A stretch of 64,000 nucleotides of DNA. Origin: Hevea brasiliensis. Lineage: Eukaryota; Streptophyta; Magnoliopsida; Malpighiales; Euphorbiaceae. Numbering within the stretch: position 1 is the first letter of the stretch; each line of letters begins with the position of its first letter. Positions 33,620-46,732 of this stretch are shown here, piece by piece. The position numbers and the translations under genes were made by a program. The notes below the pieces were generated by a model. It was not told the origin of the DNA. It worked only from the letters and a program-made list of their open reading frames with translations, and made no database searches. The stretch is taken from assembly GCF_030052815.1 (NCBI RefSeq), contig NC_079510.1:32193823-32257822 (forward strand). The letters are read 5' to 3'.

Positions 33620-36600
33620 TTACAGACATGCCACAAAATCTTCAGACCTGGTCAGAACCTGCTTTGCCAATGAATCCGCAATTGAATTGGCTTCCCTCAA
33701 ATAGTGTATAAAAGATACTTTTTGCAATGATTTTAATAGCTCCAAAATTGAATTAACAACACTTGAGAAACGCCATGGAGCTAACTCAGGATTCAGTAGC
33801 CAACTAATTGCATTCATCGAATCAGATTCAATAATAATGGGATTTGCAACACAATTAAGTCGAGCAATAGGACTGAGAGCTTAATGGCTCTAAGTATGGC
33901 TAGAAGTTTAGCTTTGTTGGATTACATTATGCCTATTTGGCAAGAAAAAATGCATCAGAAATAGCGTTTATGGTCTCTAAGGGCGCAACCAACTGCGCTT
34001 CTGTTGGGTTTGCCTAAAGAGGAGGCATTGACATCCATTTCAGCTATGATTCAGGCAGTGCAGACCAGAGTAGTGGCGGACAACTCTTTATGGGATTGGA
34101 CCATGAGCGGATTGTTGTAGAGGTAATTAATAAATCAAAGCCTGGGAAGGAAAAGCTAGCATTCATGGCTTTCATCCAAATGGATAAACGATGCAAATCA
34201 AGGAACAAAGGGATAGCATACTTATATCTTTACCATTAAAAGTCTTGTCATTTCTTGCAAGCCACAAGGACTAGAAAATTGTGAAAAATAAGTTAACCCA
34301 GAACTTTTTCTGAAAATTACCATGGATAAGAGCTCCCCATTCCTCAAACAATGCTGGGACAGATGAGTGTAAACATTATATTTCCCACTAATGGAAGAAG
34401 CAACACCACACAAGCCAAGACTGCCTATAGCTTTAAAAAAAAATATGAGGGACTATTTCTGTTCCCACAGAAAACCTTGAACAGTTATTTTGGGAGAGAA
34501 GGATGCTATTGAGATTATACAACCATTCCCTAGTGCATAAATGATCACGACAAACCAGCCACATTAGGACTTCAGCCTTTGGTGGAGCAAGCCCAAGTCA
34601 AATGTTGGGAGAAATCATACTATCCTGGTTTGAAGCATTCCGGAGATTCTTATAAAGGGAATTCACTGTGAAATTGCCTCTCATGGTGGGTTTCCAAATA
34701 AGTTTGTCAAATCTTTGATTACATGGCTTTGCATTATTTAGGATTATCATCAGCCACACTAAAGATTCCAGCTCTCCATGATAACTGCCATACCCAAAAA
34801 TTACCTGCCCAAACAACAAGTTGACACACTAAAGCATTGGGAGCGGAGGATAGTGAAAACAATCTCGAAAATGTTTAAGTGGAGCATGCCAGAATTGGAT
34901 TTTTTGCCAATCACCTAAAGTGAACTGAATATTATCAAAAATAGAAATATTGTCATTTGTAGCAATTGCAGATTGTTGAATTTCCCTCTATATTGATGAA
35001 AAAGAGCCCCTTGTTGCTAAAAGAAGACCACCCTCCTGCTGCAAATTGTACTTAGATTGAATAACCGAAGCCCATAGAGAATTAGAATATGATTGCAATC
35101 TCCAGAGCCATATGAAAAGTAGGGCTTGATTATGCAATAAGATGTAGAAATGACCCCCTTGCCTTTTAGGTTGAAGTATAATTTGCCAGTTACCAAGACG
35201 TATTTTCCTTGTGGAGCTTCCTGCTTCCCAGAAAAAAATTCCGAAATAATTTTTCAATATGTACTGCCACCTTCTTAGGGATCTTAAAGATTGATAGAAA
35301 ATAAATAGGCATATGAGACAAGCAAGATTTGATGAGCATGAGGTGGGGCCATTGACAAAACCTTCCCTTTCCAGAATGCAAGATGCCCCTCAATCTTATT
35401 AATCACCGGCAACCATGTTGAGTATTTTTTGGGATTTGCCCCTAATGCTCTGTTTGGGTGGGGTGAGGTAAGGGTAAATAAGGGTAAGAATGGGTAAGTA
35501 GCTATTATAAGGTGAGTTAGTAAAGAATAAGGGTAAGTAAGGGTAAGGCTTACCCTCTCTTACCCCTCAAATACTAATTTTTCTTACACCCCAAATTGGG
35601 GTGTAAGCAGGAAGGGGTGAGAGCTGAAAATTAATTTATTTTTTACTTTTCTATTATATCCTTAATTTTTTATTAAAAATCCAATTATACCCATTAAAAA
35701 TAAACCTAGCGTACCATTACAAATAAATGTCTTCTCTCTCAAGTGGCCATATATAGTTTCTCTGCTTTCAATCATTTATTTTTAAATAGATTGTTACAAT
35801 TATTGTACTTCAATTATTATTTTTTTATTTGTTCTTTCAATAGTTTGCTTCAATTATTATGGTTCAATTATCATTTTTTTTCTAAATAATTCATTTTTTA
35901 TTCAATCTTTGTTAGATTTGCGCATTATTATTTTGATCTATTAATTTTATAATTTATTTATAGTAGACCATTATTATTTACAAATTTAAGATTTATCATA
36001 ATAAGTTTGCCATTTAATAAATTATCTAATAACAAATGGTACTTTTACACTTCTAATAATTATTTATCCTTCTTTCACCTCTTTCCAAACATGAAGAATA
36101 TGCATTATATTTCCTTACCTTTCCATTAATTCACATCTTTCCAAATATGAGATTTTTTTTATTATAACCCTCTTCACCCTTCCCCTTCCTTACCCTCCTT
36201 TATCCTTCCATTAATTACCATTACCTCACCCCATCCAAACAGAGCCTAAAGGAAAATCGAGATACCTTGTGGGTAGTGAGCCATGTTTGCAGTATGCTGT
36301 TGCTGCTAATGATTGAAGGACTAAATTGTCTGTATGAATCCCTAACAGCACACTCTTATGGAAGTTCACCTTAAGACCTGACATCACAAAGAAACACACA
36401 AGATTCTTGCAAGCACACCCACATACTTTGCATCTGGAGGGCAAAAGAGAAGGGTATCATCTGCAAATTGCATATTTGAAATAGTGAGACCCTTAGCACC
36501 AACTGAAACTCCACGGATTAGCCCATGATCACATGCTTTTGAAATAAGAATACATAAAGTTCCATTGCAATAATAAATGAGAACATTGACAAGGGATCAC

Positions 36601-38488
36601 CCTGCCTGAGACCATTTTCCATCTTAATTTCTTCAGAAAGGCATCCATTTATTAGAATAGAGAATTTTGCATTCGTGAGACAAGACATGATCCAAGAAAT
36701 CAATCTACCTCTAAACCCTACGAACTCCATTGTACTTTTAATGTGAATCCATTTCACTGTATCAAAGGCTTTTTCAAAATCCATTTTAAATAAGAGGTAG
36801 CTCTTCTTCATCTTCTTGTGATAGTCAACTATTTCATTCGCAATAAAAAATAAATCCGTAATTTGCCACCCCTTATGAATGTGTTCTAATGTGGGCTAAA
36901 AATGGATGGCCAAATTGATCTTAATTCGTTTGTAAGAAGCTTTGCAACAATTTTGTAAACTCCATGTATCAAAATTTATGGGCCTATAATCTTGACATTT
37001 CTTTGCTTATGCAATTTTAAGAATGAGCACAAGGAAGGTAGAACATATACTAGCAAGCAATATTGATGACTCATAGAAATCAGAGATAAGCTTGTACAAA
37101 TCATGTTTAATTATAGCCCAGGCTTTCTTGTAGAAAAGGAAATTAGCCTTGTTCGGTCCCGGGGCTTTGGAGGAGTCACATTGCCAAATGGCTGCTTTAA
37201 CTTCTTCCATGGCGAAGGGTTCTTCCAGAGAAACAGCCTCAGTAGTACTTAATTTTGCATAATCCAACCGTGGTGCTTTGTAAGAGAACCGATGGTGTTG
37301 GCAGAATCTAGCTTTAAAATGCCTGATGAGAGCTGATTTGATAGAAGATTTATTTGATGGTATGCACCCATTTTCAACAATTAAGCTAATTCTATTCTTC
37401 CTCCTATTCGAATAATTAATATGGAAGAATTTTGTGTTTCTATCACCCAATCGGAACCATGTGATTCTGGATTTTTGCCTCTTCAAGCTTTCACATCTTA
37501 CCGACCAAACACACAACTCTGTCTTCAGATGTTGAATAGTTTGAAGTTCAGATTCTGATAGGGCTATATTCTTTACAATGTTTTCCCAATAATCCAGTGA
37601 TTATTTCTTCAGGTTGGACAGATTAAAATCAATGTGCCCGAAGATCTCCCTGTTCCAGACACTTAGCTTATGCCGAAGTTTTTTCAACTTAATTGGCAAG
37701 GATCCACGTAAGAGTGAGATTTCAATCCAAAACCCTATGACCACACAAGTCCACCAGACATTAACAAATTTGATAGGTTTTGGTCCATAGTCTTGCTTTT
37801 CTATGATGAGTATAATTGGGTTGTGATAAGAAGGTCCTTTAACGAGAACTGTGAGAGCAAATTTTGGAAACTTTTGCATCCACCAGAATGATACTAGTGC
37901 CTTATCAACTTTGCTCATTGAAACCCCATTTCGACAAGTGAAGCATTTGCTAGAGAGGCCAATTTCAACCAGGTTCAATTTATTAACAAAGGAGCTAAAA
38001 TTTGCCATCCCGATTCTTAAGGCTCAACCATTTTTCCTGTTTGGGGCATAGGACCTGATTGAAGTCACCAATTAATAAGATAGGATTCATAGAATGGCAT
38101 AGCTCTTGAATGATTTCCCCCTAGAGAATTTACTGGTCTCTCTCATCACATGGCCCATAGATGAAACACATTGAGACGGCAAAATCACAAGCAGAGATTG
38201 AACCAGAAATTAGAACCCATCGATTAAAGGAAGCTTTATGTGTGACATGAAGTGAAGAGTTCCAAATTGCCAATAAACGATCAGAAAGGCCAACTAATTC
38301 GACTATAATCCAATCTAAGTTACCCATCCCCCCCAAATTCTTCGTATTGTTGCAAGTGAAACAGACTCACACTTGGTTTCAATGATGGCCACAATGTCCA
38401 CCTTATACTGGGCGATAAATTTCTTAGTATGTGCTCTCTTGGAGACACCCCCAATGCCTCTATAGTTCCATGAAATGTAGCTAAACAT
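33620..38488 (-). pseudogene. LINE ORF2 (endonuclease-RT-zf-RVT-RNase H), broken
   Basis: Start MFSYISWNYRGIGG (38,488) is the APE-type endonuclease opening, with VAIIETK next; a frameshift occurs near 38,320. GPSYHNPIIL near 37,820 replaces the usual SDHCPI box. RT: SKAPGPNKANFLFYKKAW (about 37,150), FKMDFEKAFDTVKW (36,780), ENGLRQGDPLSMFSFIIAME (36,600), and QFADDTLLF near 36,465 with the catalytic DD intact. GSLPTRYLDFPLGANPKKYS is restored if the MITE at 35,446-36,246 is removed. zf-RVT: DKLIWKPTMRGNFTVNSLY (34,750). RNase H tail: SDSMNAISWL and LREANSIADSLAKQ, stop at 33,620. ORF2 nicks DNA and copies the element; here it is dead. Confidence 0.88.
35446..36246. mobile_element. Tourist-like (PIF/Harbinger) MITE inside the LINE
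   Basis: 801 bp with terminal inverted repeats: left GCTCTGTTTGGGTGGGGTGA followed by GGTAA, right the complement of GCTCTGTTTGGATGGGGTGA followed by GGTAA. About 25 of 27 terminal bases match. TAA flanks it at 35,443-35,445 and 36,247-36,249, the 3-bp TSD expected of PIF/Harbinger elements. Removing the element and one TAA restores the LINE RT frame. The interior is AT-rich and non-coding, so it needed a transposase supplied from elsewhere. Subterminal GGGTAAG repeats and an inverted pair (CACCCCAAATTGGGGTG at about 35,587) lie near the left end. Confidence 0.92.
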
Positions 38489-40072
38489 CTTAATTAAAAA
38501 GCAAAGCAAACTAAGCAGAACAAATATGCTTAAGGATTAACAACAACCAGAAATAACGCTTCAATAAAAACAAACAAAATCAAAACCAAAAAAATAATGA
38601 AAGAAATAGCTATACAGTGATTGTTGCATTTCTCATCATTCACTGTTGAGAAGTAATAGATCCTCAGAAAATGCCCTGCAAAATGTTGTGCCAAGTCCTA
38701 TTCACCTCCATCAAATTCCAACTTCAGGTCCTTCCCATTTGAACAGTTAATTCAGCCTCTTTGCTTAGTGAGGCATTCAGTATAGGTTATTGGGATGCTC
38801 GAGAAGGTTGCTTGCATAGAACAGCGTTTCTTCTCTTGATGTCACTATCAATAGGGGAACAACATGCCAAGCTTTTAACTCTCTTTTGAGGTTTGAATCA
38901 TCCTTTTGGAGCTAGTTTTGGGTACAGCTCCTCGAGCCCTACTATGGGCCTTTTGTTCCTTTTTAATTTGAGCACTAATGTTCAGTTTAATTTGGCCTTT
39001 AAATTGAGACAAAGGAACATTATTATCCAAGCTGTCTAGGCTCAACCTAATTTCAGAGGAGGGGTTAGTGGGCTGAGAATGAGGCCCAAAAGAACTTATA
39101 TCTCCAAAAGGTTAGTTGGAAGATGATTCTTAGCAGCCAGAGTTTTGGTTTTGCCGAGTTACAAGGCCCTATGCCTTCTCAAAATCTTCAATATCCAAGG
39201 AAAATGATGTTTCGTGTTCTTCTTGAAGGCGCAACATGACCAGTTCATGAGTTATCGATTCCTTATTCTTGCAGATGAGTAATCTATGGTCAGTTAATAC
39301 TTCCAAGGCCAATTCATTATCCTCAGGATTAGTTCCAGCATAGGATCATTGGATGAGGGCCGGCTCTTTTGTTCAAGGTAAATATCCCAATTCTCATTAT
39401 TCACAGGTTTGCTAATGTCAGTAAGTGGGATTGAGGCTTCATGTGATGGATTGCCAATTGTTTTGCTATCATTGTTAACACTTGCATCTACACCTTCCAC
39501 ATCATTATTAACATTATATGGCTCCACGTTATCATCATCTTCTCTTCTTGATTGATCATCTTCCTTCTGTAATGTAATGTTGGCTTGCTGAACCGTCATA
39601 TAAGCATTCTCCAAATCCTCATTGGTTTTGAGTGATTCCCCGTCATGAACATTTCCATCTAGTGGATCAATTTCCATATATGATGAGGAACCAATATCCC
39701 AATTGCTTGAGGATGGACTATATAATTATTTTGTGCTTGGTTGCTGTTTGAAAAGTTGGAAGCAAGGTTCTTCCCAAGCATTTATATGGTATTGAACACT
39801 AGAAATATCTACAGCAATTATCTTGTTAACATGGCCTTGATGTTCTGTGATGACTAAAACTCTTATAAAATCCAATCTGGCTTTAGATTGCGTTACACAA
39901 TCTACAGAGATGAAGCTACCAAAGAGGCCTTTTATCCATTCAAAGAAATGTTTAGACCAAACCATCGGAGGAATGCCTTGCAATCTTAGCAAAGTAAGAT
40001 GTTTTGACGGTGCATAAATTTCCTCCCGAGGCTTAACATCAATTAGCCACTAGTTTAGCCAGTCCTGATAGT

Positions 40073-42548
40073 TGTAACACCCCTATTTGCATAGTCTGGT
40101 ATATTTCACTGTTCCGGTGACTGATGTCAGTTCGGACAATTAAGGGGATTAGAACCACATTTAAGACACATAGATAAGCCCTGAATGCAAATAATTAGTA
40201 ATTGCCAAATAGTTAAGTATAAATAAGGAAAACAGAACATAAAATATTAAATGAGCCGGTAGTCACAGCGATGGGTGACCTTCCCGGAAAGTGATTACGA
40301 GGTCAGTCTAAACCCTAATTTCGAATCAAAAATTGTGATGCCGCAGTCCTTAGGACTACTGCGAACACAGTGGAAAATAGAAAATCACAGAAAAGGATTA
40401 TTAAGCAGGTCAAATAATTACATCAAGAATCCGAAAGAAATATTGAATAACTAGCAAATCGGATCAGACCGGCAAGGGGCAAATTGGTCAATTCACTCCT
40501 AAAGCTTACTCCTAACTTAACTGTCCAGTAAAATCGGAGAAACGAAAGTTTTGGAATTGAAAATTAAATTAAAAAACTATTGAAAAATTTAGGAAAATGG
40601 AAAAAGAGAAAAGAGAAAATTTTATTGCATCACACATATGACATCATGAATGATGTCAAAATTCATTTTAATTTACCCACTTTATTTGACCAAGTCAAAT
40701 CAGTTAAATTACACATAATAAGACATAAAATTCATAAAAAAAAAAATTAAAAAGGAAAAATCACTTCTTCCCCTTCTTCAAGTTTCGGCCAAGACACCCA
40801 CTCCCACCTCCATTAACAAACTTCCATGAAAGATTGATGCTAGCTTGATTTTCACACACAAAACCCTAAATTCCCCCAAAATTTCCCATAAAACCTTGTT
40901 ACCTCAACTAGAAAAGAAGATTGAAGAAACAAAGAAAATGAAAAAAAGAAGAGAATTGAAGAATTGGACATCAAAGTTGAGGTTAGTAATTAAACTTGAA
41001 TTCTTTTGTTTAAATTCTATGTTTTTTAGTTCAATTAACTTAGAATTTAACAATTAACTTAGAATTTAACTAAAATTTAAAACAAAAACTATTATGGGGG
41101 ACTAAAGGTAAATTCAGCCAGCATTAAGGTGTATTGATATTTCATGAATTTGATGGAATTGAAGTGGTAGTTAAGTTAAATTAGGTGTATAAAGGTTTAT
41201 TATAAACTTTAATTGCATTAAATCTCATAATTGTGAAATTAGGGTTCTTAACCCTCTTGAAAATTTGGGAAAAATTGAGGAAATGGTCAAATGATGCAAA
41301 TAACCTTAATGGAGGTTGAAAATAGTCAATTGGGACCATTTGTGGTGTGTTTGAATTGGTAGAATGAAATTACAATTCGGATTGGTTAGGGTCACTATTC
41401 TGGCAACTTGACCTAGATCTCTTTTAGGGACTAAAACTAAAAATTTACCAACCCAATTGGTGTGAGGCTAATTGAGAATGAAAATAGACAAATAATGGCA
41501 CAGTTTTTATTTAGGAACCATGCCCAGAAAATGACATTAGGATAGTGAACAATTAGGTCAAACTCGGGTGTAGTGCACTGCCACTGTACCAAAATGACTA
41601 AATAAACAGTGTTTATTCATTTGGCCATAACTTGGGCTATACAGATCCAAATGATCTGATTTTTGTGGCATTGGAAAGGTATGACATAGCACTACAACTT
41701 TTATGCAGAACACCAACCCAAATTCTGCCCATAACCCAGTCATTTTGCCACCTAAAATTAGTGGTCCAAAACTGCCAGAACCAAAGTAGGTGCCTAAAAA
41801 TCTGGGTTAGACCAATCCGGCCACCCATGTTCAAATGGCCATATCTTGAGCTAAAAAACTCCAAATGGAGTGATTCAAAAAGCGATTTAAAGATAAGACA
41901 ATAAGGAACAACTTTGATGAAGGACATTTAGCCAAATTTCCACTGTAGACAGACCAATGGAACAGTACAAATAAGTAACCCAAAACTGAAATTTTGATAT
42001 TTAACTCTAATAGGCTTTGAATTGAATTTGGAAATCAATGCCAACAAAAATATGACTCAAAATGTGGTATGTGGGTGTAATTAGAATTAGCATATCTAAT
42101 TAGTATGAAAAAGTCAATATTTTGACCAAATGGTCACATGAATAGTAACCACAATTACACTAAGTACAAATGACTCAATTTTATGAGATAAATTAAGTGT
42201 ACAAAATTTAATTATTGAATTTATTTATTAGAAATAAATTGAATAGATATTAAAATACTCTAGTTATGTGTTTTAGTGGAAAAGGAGCCCTCCAAGGAAG
42301 GAGGAGGAATTGAACCAAGACAAGTCTAGAAAAAAGGTTTGTGCACAACTCTTTTGTTATTTTTCACTTCCAAATTGATTTGAATAAGTTTATTGTATGA
42401 TTTATGATTTTTTTTATGTTGAGAATTTTAATTTGTGAATGAAATTTTAATTTAAATGGTGTATTGAGTTGCTTATGCTGATTTGTGAAATAAAATTGAA
42501 TAATAGAGTTGTGGTTGAGAAATATTTTGGGAGTGTTTTTCTTTTCAG
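40073..42548 (+). repeat. LTR1 of the giant-LTR element, left part (right part 49,102-49,176)
   Basis: It follows LTR2 from TGTAACACCCC through the AGTCACAGCGATGGGTGACC block to TCTTTTCAG-type sequence at 42,548. The next about 200 bp of LTR2 (55,664-55,867) are missing here; the match returns at CGGTAGGCGAAGTACGG (49,102). A short duplication, AACTTAGAATTTAAC, at about 41,039-41,069 is present here and single in LTR2. Small frames inside are not conserved between copies, so the LTR is non-coding. Confidence 0.88.
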
Positions 42549-42979
42549 CTGTCGCAAGGGTTTTTGTGATCGTCGGACGAATTCTCACCGAAGTGGGAAA
42601 AGCAAGGAGTCACCACTTTAATTTTGAGGAAAATTAAAGAAAACCATTTGTAAAAATAAAAATTCACTTTGAAAACAGAGATTCTAGGTTCGGGGTCCGT
42701 ATACGGGTGCGGAAGGTGTTAGGCACCCCACCTCGTCCCTCAACGAGGGTAAGCAGATTTAATGTTATGCTCTATTCAAATTGATAATTTAGGGGGTAGA
42801 ATGATGATGTTAATCCTTTGTACGGATAAAAGGAATATTTGATATTTTACTACTTAGGGTTGCCCAAGAACACGAGTACATGAGATGACCCTTCAGTGAA
42901 TAGGTATTTGTGTAATGGATTTTGTTGGAGGTTAATTTGAATACTGAAGTTGTGATATTTTAGTTTGAATTTAAGCTAA

Positions 42980-43800
42980 GAGAATTCGGGTAAGAATTCT
43001 CTCCCTATCTCTTGATGTATTCTGTTAAAATTCAGCAGATTTCGGGTAAGAACTCTCCTCCGATCTCCATGTATTTTACTAAGATTTTGGCAATTTAAGT
43101 TGAGAACTCGGGTAAGAACTCTCCCCCGATCTCTTAGTATATTAAGAATTTAAGTTGAAAACTCGGGTAAGAACTCTCCCCCGATCTCTTAGTTGTTGAG
43201 AATTTAAGTTGAGAACTCGGGTAAGAACTCTCCCCCGATCTCTTAGTTGTTGAGAATTTAAGTTGAGAACTCGAGTAAGAACTCTCCCCCGATCTCTTAG
43301 TGTTAAGAATTTAAGTTGAGAACTTGGGTAAGAACTCTACCCTGATCTCTTAATATATTGAGTTAAAAATTAGACCGAGTTTGGGTAAGAACTCTCCCCC
43401 GATTTCTAAGTGTATTAAGAATTTAAGTTGAGAACTCGAGTAAGAACTCTCCCCCGATCTCTTAGTATATTAAGAATTTAAGTTGAGAACTCGGGTAAGA
43501 ACTCTCTCCCGATCTCTTAGTATATTAAGAATTTAAGTTGAAAACTCGGGTAAGAACTCTCCCCCGATCTCTTAGTTGTTGAGAATTTAAGTTGAGAACT
43601 CGGGTAAGAACTCTCTCCCGATCTCTTAGTTGTTGAGAATTTAAGTTGAGAACTCGAGTAAGAACTCTCCCCCGATCTCTTAGTGTATTCCGTTAAAGAT
43701 TAGACTGAGTTTGAGTAAGAACTCTCTCCCGATCTCTTAATATATTGCGTTAAAAAAATTAGGTTGAGTTCGGGTAAGAACTCTCTCCCAATCTCTTCAT
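42980..43800 (+). repeat. Tandem repeat, 54-bp unit, about 15 copies
   Basis: The core GGGTAAGAACTCTCCCCCGA, followed by TCTCTTAGT and a variable linker TTGTTGAGAATTTAAGTTGAG (or TATATTAAGAATTTAAGTTG), repeats at about 54-60 bp spacing (for example 43,217, 43,271, 43,325). Outer copies are more diverged than central ones, as expected of unequal exchange. It is an internal array of the Tat fragment. Confidence 0.9.
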
Positions 43801-45542
43801 TTATTTGTTAGAATGGCGTTTTATAAGAACTTTGAATTAAGGATTCAGGTAAAGGGTCCTTCTTGACCCCTTTTACGAAGTACCGAAGGCGCAAAAAACC
43901 CGTGTAAAGCTTTTCCTAGCCTACGAGACCTTATAACTAGATGGTGGATGAAAGACAGAACTCCTTGCTGATCTTCCGCATGATCGCTTTATCAGAACTC
44001 TTTGATTTGCGAAATCCGATCTCTTTTTAGTCGCCCACTCGGGATTCCAACTTATCTTGATTCCCGATCTATTGTATTATCGCCTGGGTTCGTTCCGAGG
44101 TCCGATCTCATGACTTATTTGTTTGACACAATTTTGTTTCCATCCTATTCAACCTTTGCTACACCTATCTTCCTTTATCATTTTTTTCATTTATTTAGAA
44201 CAAAAACTCTCATGTTAAAATACTCCTGCCTATACTCTTTAGAGCATTTACGAGTCGCCGATGACTCGAACATCTACTCTTGAAAGGAATGAAAACTAAG
44301 ATACGATAAATGGAGTTTACGAATGAATAAAAATAAGGGACAGGAAATAACTACTGGCCTAGATAACCTATTCTGAGATTTAATGTGACTTGATATAAAA
44401 GAAACTTTAAAAGAAAACTGGAGAAAACAAACCATGGATATTCAACAAAATGACAGTTTAGACGCTTACCTGTGGAAAGTTGAAGAGACAGGCGAGCTGA
44501 CTCCGGTATCCACAAATCTTAGAGAGGTGAAAGCTGGCGGTCGAAGGACTTGAGCTTACCCGAGGTAATGGGAATGGATCATAACGAAGTTGAGTTCGGA
44601 GGGTAATGCACAGATACTAGGGCGGTGGGAATGAGGCGGAGTGAAGATGGTTTCACAGGGCAATGCATAGCCACTGAAAATAAAAATCTTAGGATTTAGA
44701 GCTCCTTTTGATGAAATACTTCAGAAAACTAGTTTCTAAAGTTTCTGAACACTTCGAAAGCTCAGAATGACAAGTAACAAGACTAAATCAAAGTTCAGAG
44801 TCTTTCCACGATAATCACCACCTTCCTCGTCTACAGTGTTGCATACAGGTATTTATAGGGAACGGTGCCCAAAATGAAGGGTCAGGATCTCACCAGGGGG
44901 AGATGGAGGCATAGATTCAAAAGGACATAATCTGATGTTTAAGAATTAAAGAGAATCAAAATGGAGGGTCGGGATTCCGTTCAGAATATCTGTCCTTTCT
45001 CCTCTTAATCCAACGATCAAGGATCTTACCTTACGAAATGGATCCAAAGGCTGAGAATAAAAAGTGTCGAATCTGCCATCTACTTTTGATCCAAGGGCTC
45101 CAGATCCATCCTTACAATTATAATCAACGATGTAGATCGGAATGTACAGGGCTGCTTCAACCGTTTTAACGTATGGCAGCTAAGAGGGCATCCTTGCAAA
45201 TGAGATGTGTGGTGAGGATCTGATAATGCCTGCAATGCTTTAACTAACTCAAATCTGACGATGAAGAGAGTTAATTGAAAGTTCTGACTGGAAGTTATTT
45301 AACCCCTCTGCGCTCTCCAATCTCTATAGGTCATCTCTTGTTTCTTTCAATCTTCCCATTATGACCATCCCCTTTTAGGGTCATTATTCCGATCTCTATC
45401 TCTTGCATTGGGTCCCCTCTTATTTCTCAATCTCTCTCATTCCTGATCTTTCCTCTCTATCTAACTTGCATTGGTCAAAGCAATAAATTCTTCAGTTACC
45501 ATTGTGTCCGCTTTGGGTTCTGTATGCAATAAATGCTAGGGT

Positions 45543-46065
45543 CCTATATATATATGCAGCAATAGGAAATCACCTTCACACTTCACTTTTCCTTTTTTAG
45601 TTTATTTTCAATGCACCTCTTCCCCAATTCTAGCTTTTTCGGTGATAATTCTAATTATGATGGCCATTTTGATCTTTTTCCGGCTGTTTCCTTCGCCCCT
45701 TGCCTGAAAATTTATAACCCCGGCGATCGGAGAGCTATGAGAACGTCATCTAATGACAGTGAGGGAACCGGACTAACCGATCAAGATCGAATGTGATGGC
45801 TATGCCAATCTCGAATCGGTCTATCGGTATAATTGGTAGACCGATCTCGGATAAGAGGACTACTAATTTCAATCTTGATGTCGGTGACCGCCTCTTGAAG
45901 TTCATTTTGCTTCCAACCATATCGGGAGTCCCGACTGCAGCTCGGTTCTGGTCAATGACATCAGTGATGACTCCGCTCAATAACATGAGAGTCATAGTCA
46001 CCCTATCTGAGCTGCTCATCTATCCAATATTTATGGCTAGCTTTTTGATCAAACACATCTTTTGA
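45543..46065 (+). pseudogene. Unidentified small ORFs with upstream TATA in the Tat fragment
   Basis: CCTATATATATATGC (about 45,543-45,557) precedes ATG 45,611. That frame (61 codons, MHLFPNSSFFGDNSNYDGHF) ends in TGA at 45,794-45,796. A second ATG overlaps that stop (TGATG) and runs to 46,065 (MAMPISNRSIGIIGRPISDK). I recognise neither; they may be one gene broken by a frameshift. They lie just before a 32-bp array and about 0.7 kb before the antisense gene. Confidence 0.35.
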
Positions 46066-46164
46066 TTCGGCCACAAGACTAGGCTTTGACATAAGCTAGC
46101 ATTTTGGGCTTCGGAGTTGTCTTAAGTTAGTTAGAATGTAATGCTGATTTTGAGAGATCGTCTA

Positions 46165-46281
46165 AATGATGTAATCTGATCTTTTGAGATCGCCCAACTG
46201 ATGTAACCAGATCTTTTAAGATCGCCCAAATGATGTAATCAGATCTTTTAAGATCGCCCAAATGATGTAATATGATCTTTT
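46165..46281 (+). repeat. 32-bp tandem repeat, about 3.6 copies, with palindromic cores
   Basis: GATGTAATCAGATCTTTTAA followed by GATCGCCCAAAT repeats at 46,168, 46,200, 46,232 and 46,264. Each unit has GATCTTTTAAGATC, a 14-base imperfect inverted repeat. No function is known to me. Confidence 0.85.
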
Positions 46282-46566
46282 GGAAATGAAATGAAATTTT
46301 TACTTTGAATGTTTTTGTTTTGTTATTGCATTGGTTATTTTTTTGATCTCTGATAAGTGTACTCAATCTGATCCCCAGACGAATCGCCATTTGCTGATCC
46401 GTGGGTTTGGAAGTTTGTTCAATTCGATGACCTTAGTTGACCGATCTCATTTATCAGATTTTTTACTATGTTTCTGGAACCTTCTTGCGACGTGTCAAGG
46501 AGGAGGCCCGATTTCGCTAACCAATGCATCACTTGGGATTTCATGAGCATTTAATGCTCAAACGGA

Positions 46567-46574
46567 TATAAATA
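46567..46574 (+). promoter_or_regulatory. TATA box of the antisense-type gene in the nested Tat fragment
   Basis: TATAAATA within ACGGATATAAATAGGGGC, 166 bp before the ATG at 46,733. It matches in position the TATA box at 14,771-14,782 of the first Tat element. Confidence 0.6.
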
Positions 46575-46732
46575 GGGGCAAGACGAGTCATTTGTTTCCT
46601 TATATCATTTTCAGACCTTTCCGTAGCGATTTCAACACTTCCTCTCGCTTTCTAAAGTTTCTAGGCACCGATTTACACTCCAGTAAGGGTTTTGATCTTT
46701 TCTCGGTTAATTTTCCTTTTTATTTTCTGAAA

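Noticed and set aside
42549..42560. TGTCGCAAGGG as a fourth miR3627-like site
   Set aside because: No complementary arm within 150 bp; it is the edge of a Tat fragment.
42980..43800. CRISPR-like array
   Set aside because: Plant DNA, linkers are themselves repeats and not unique spacers, and the array lies in a retroelement.
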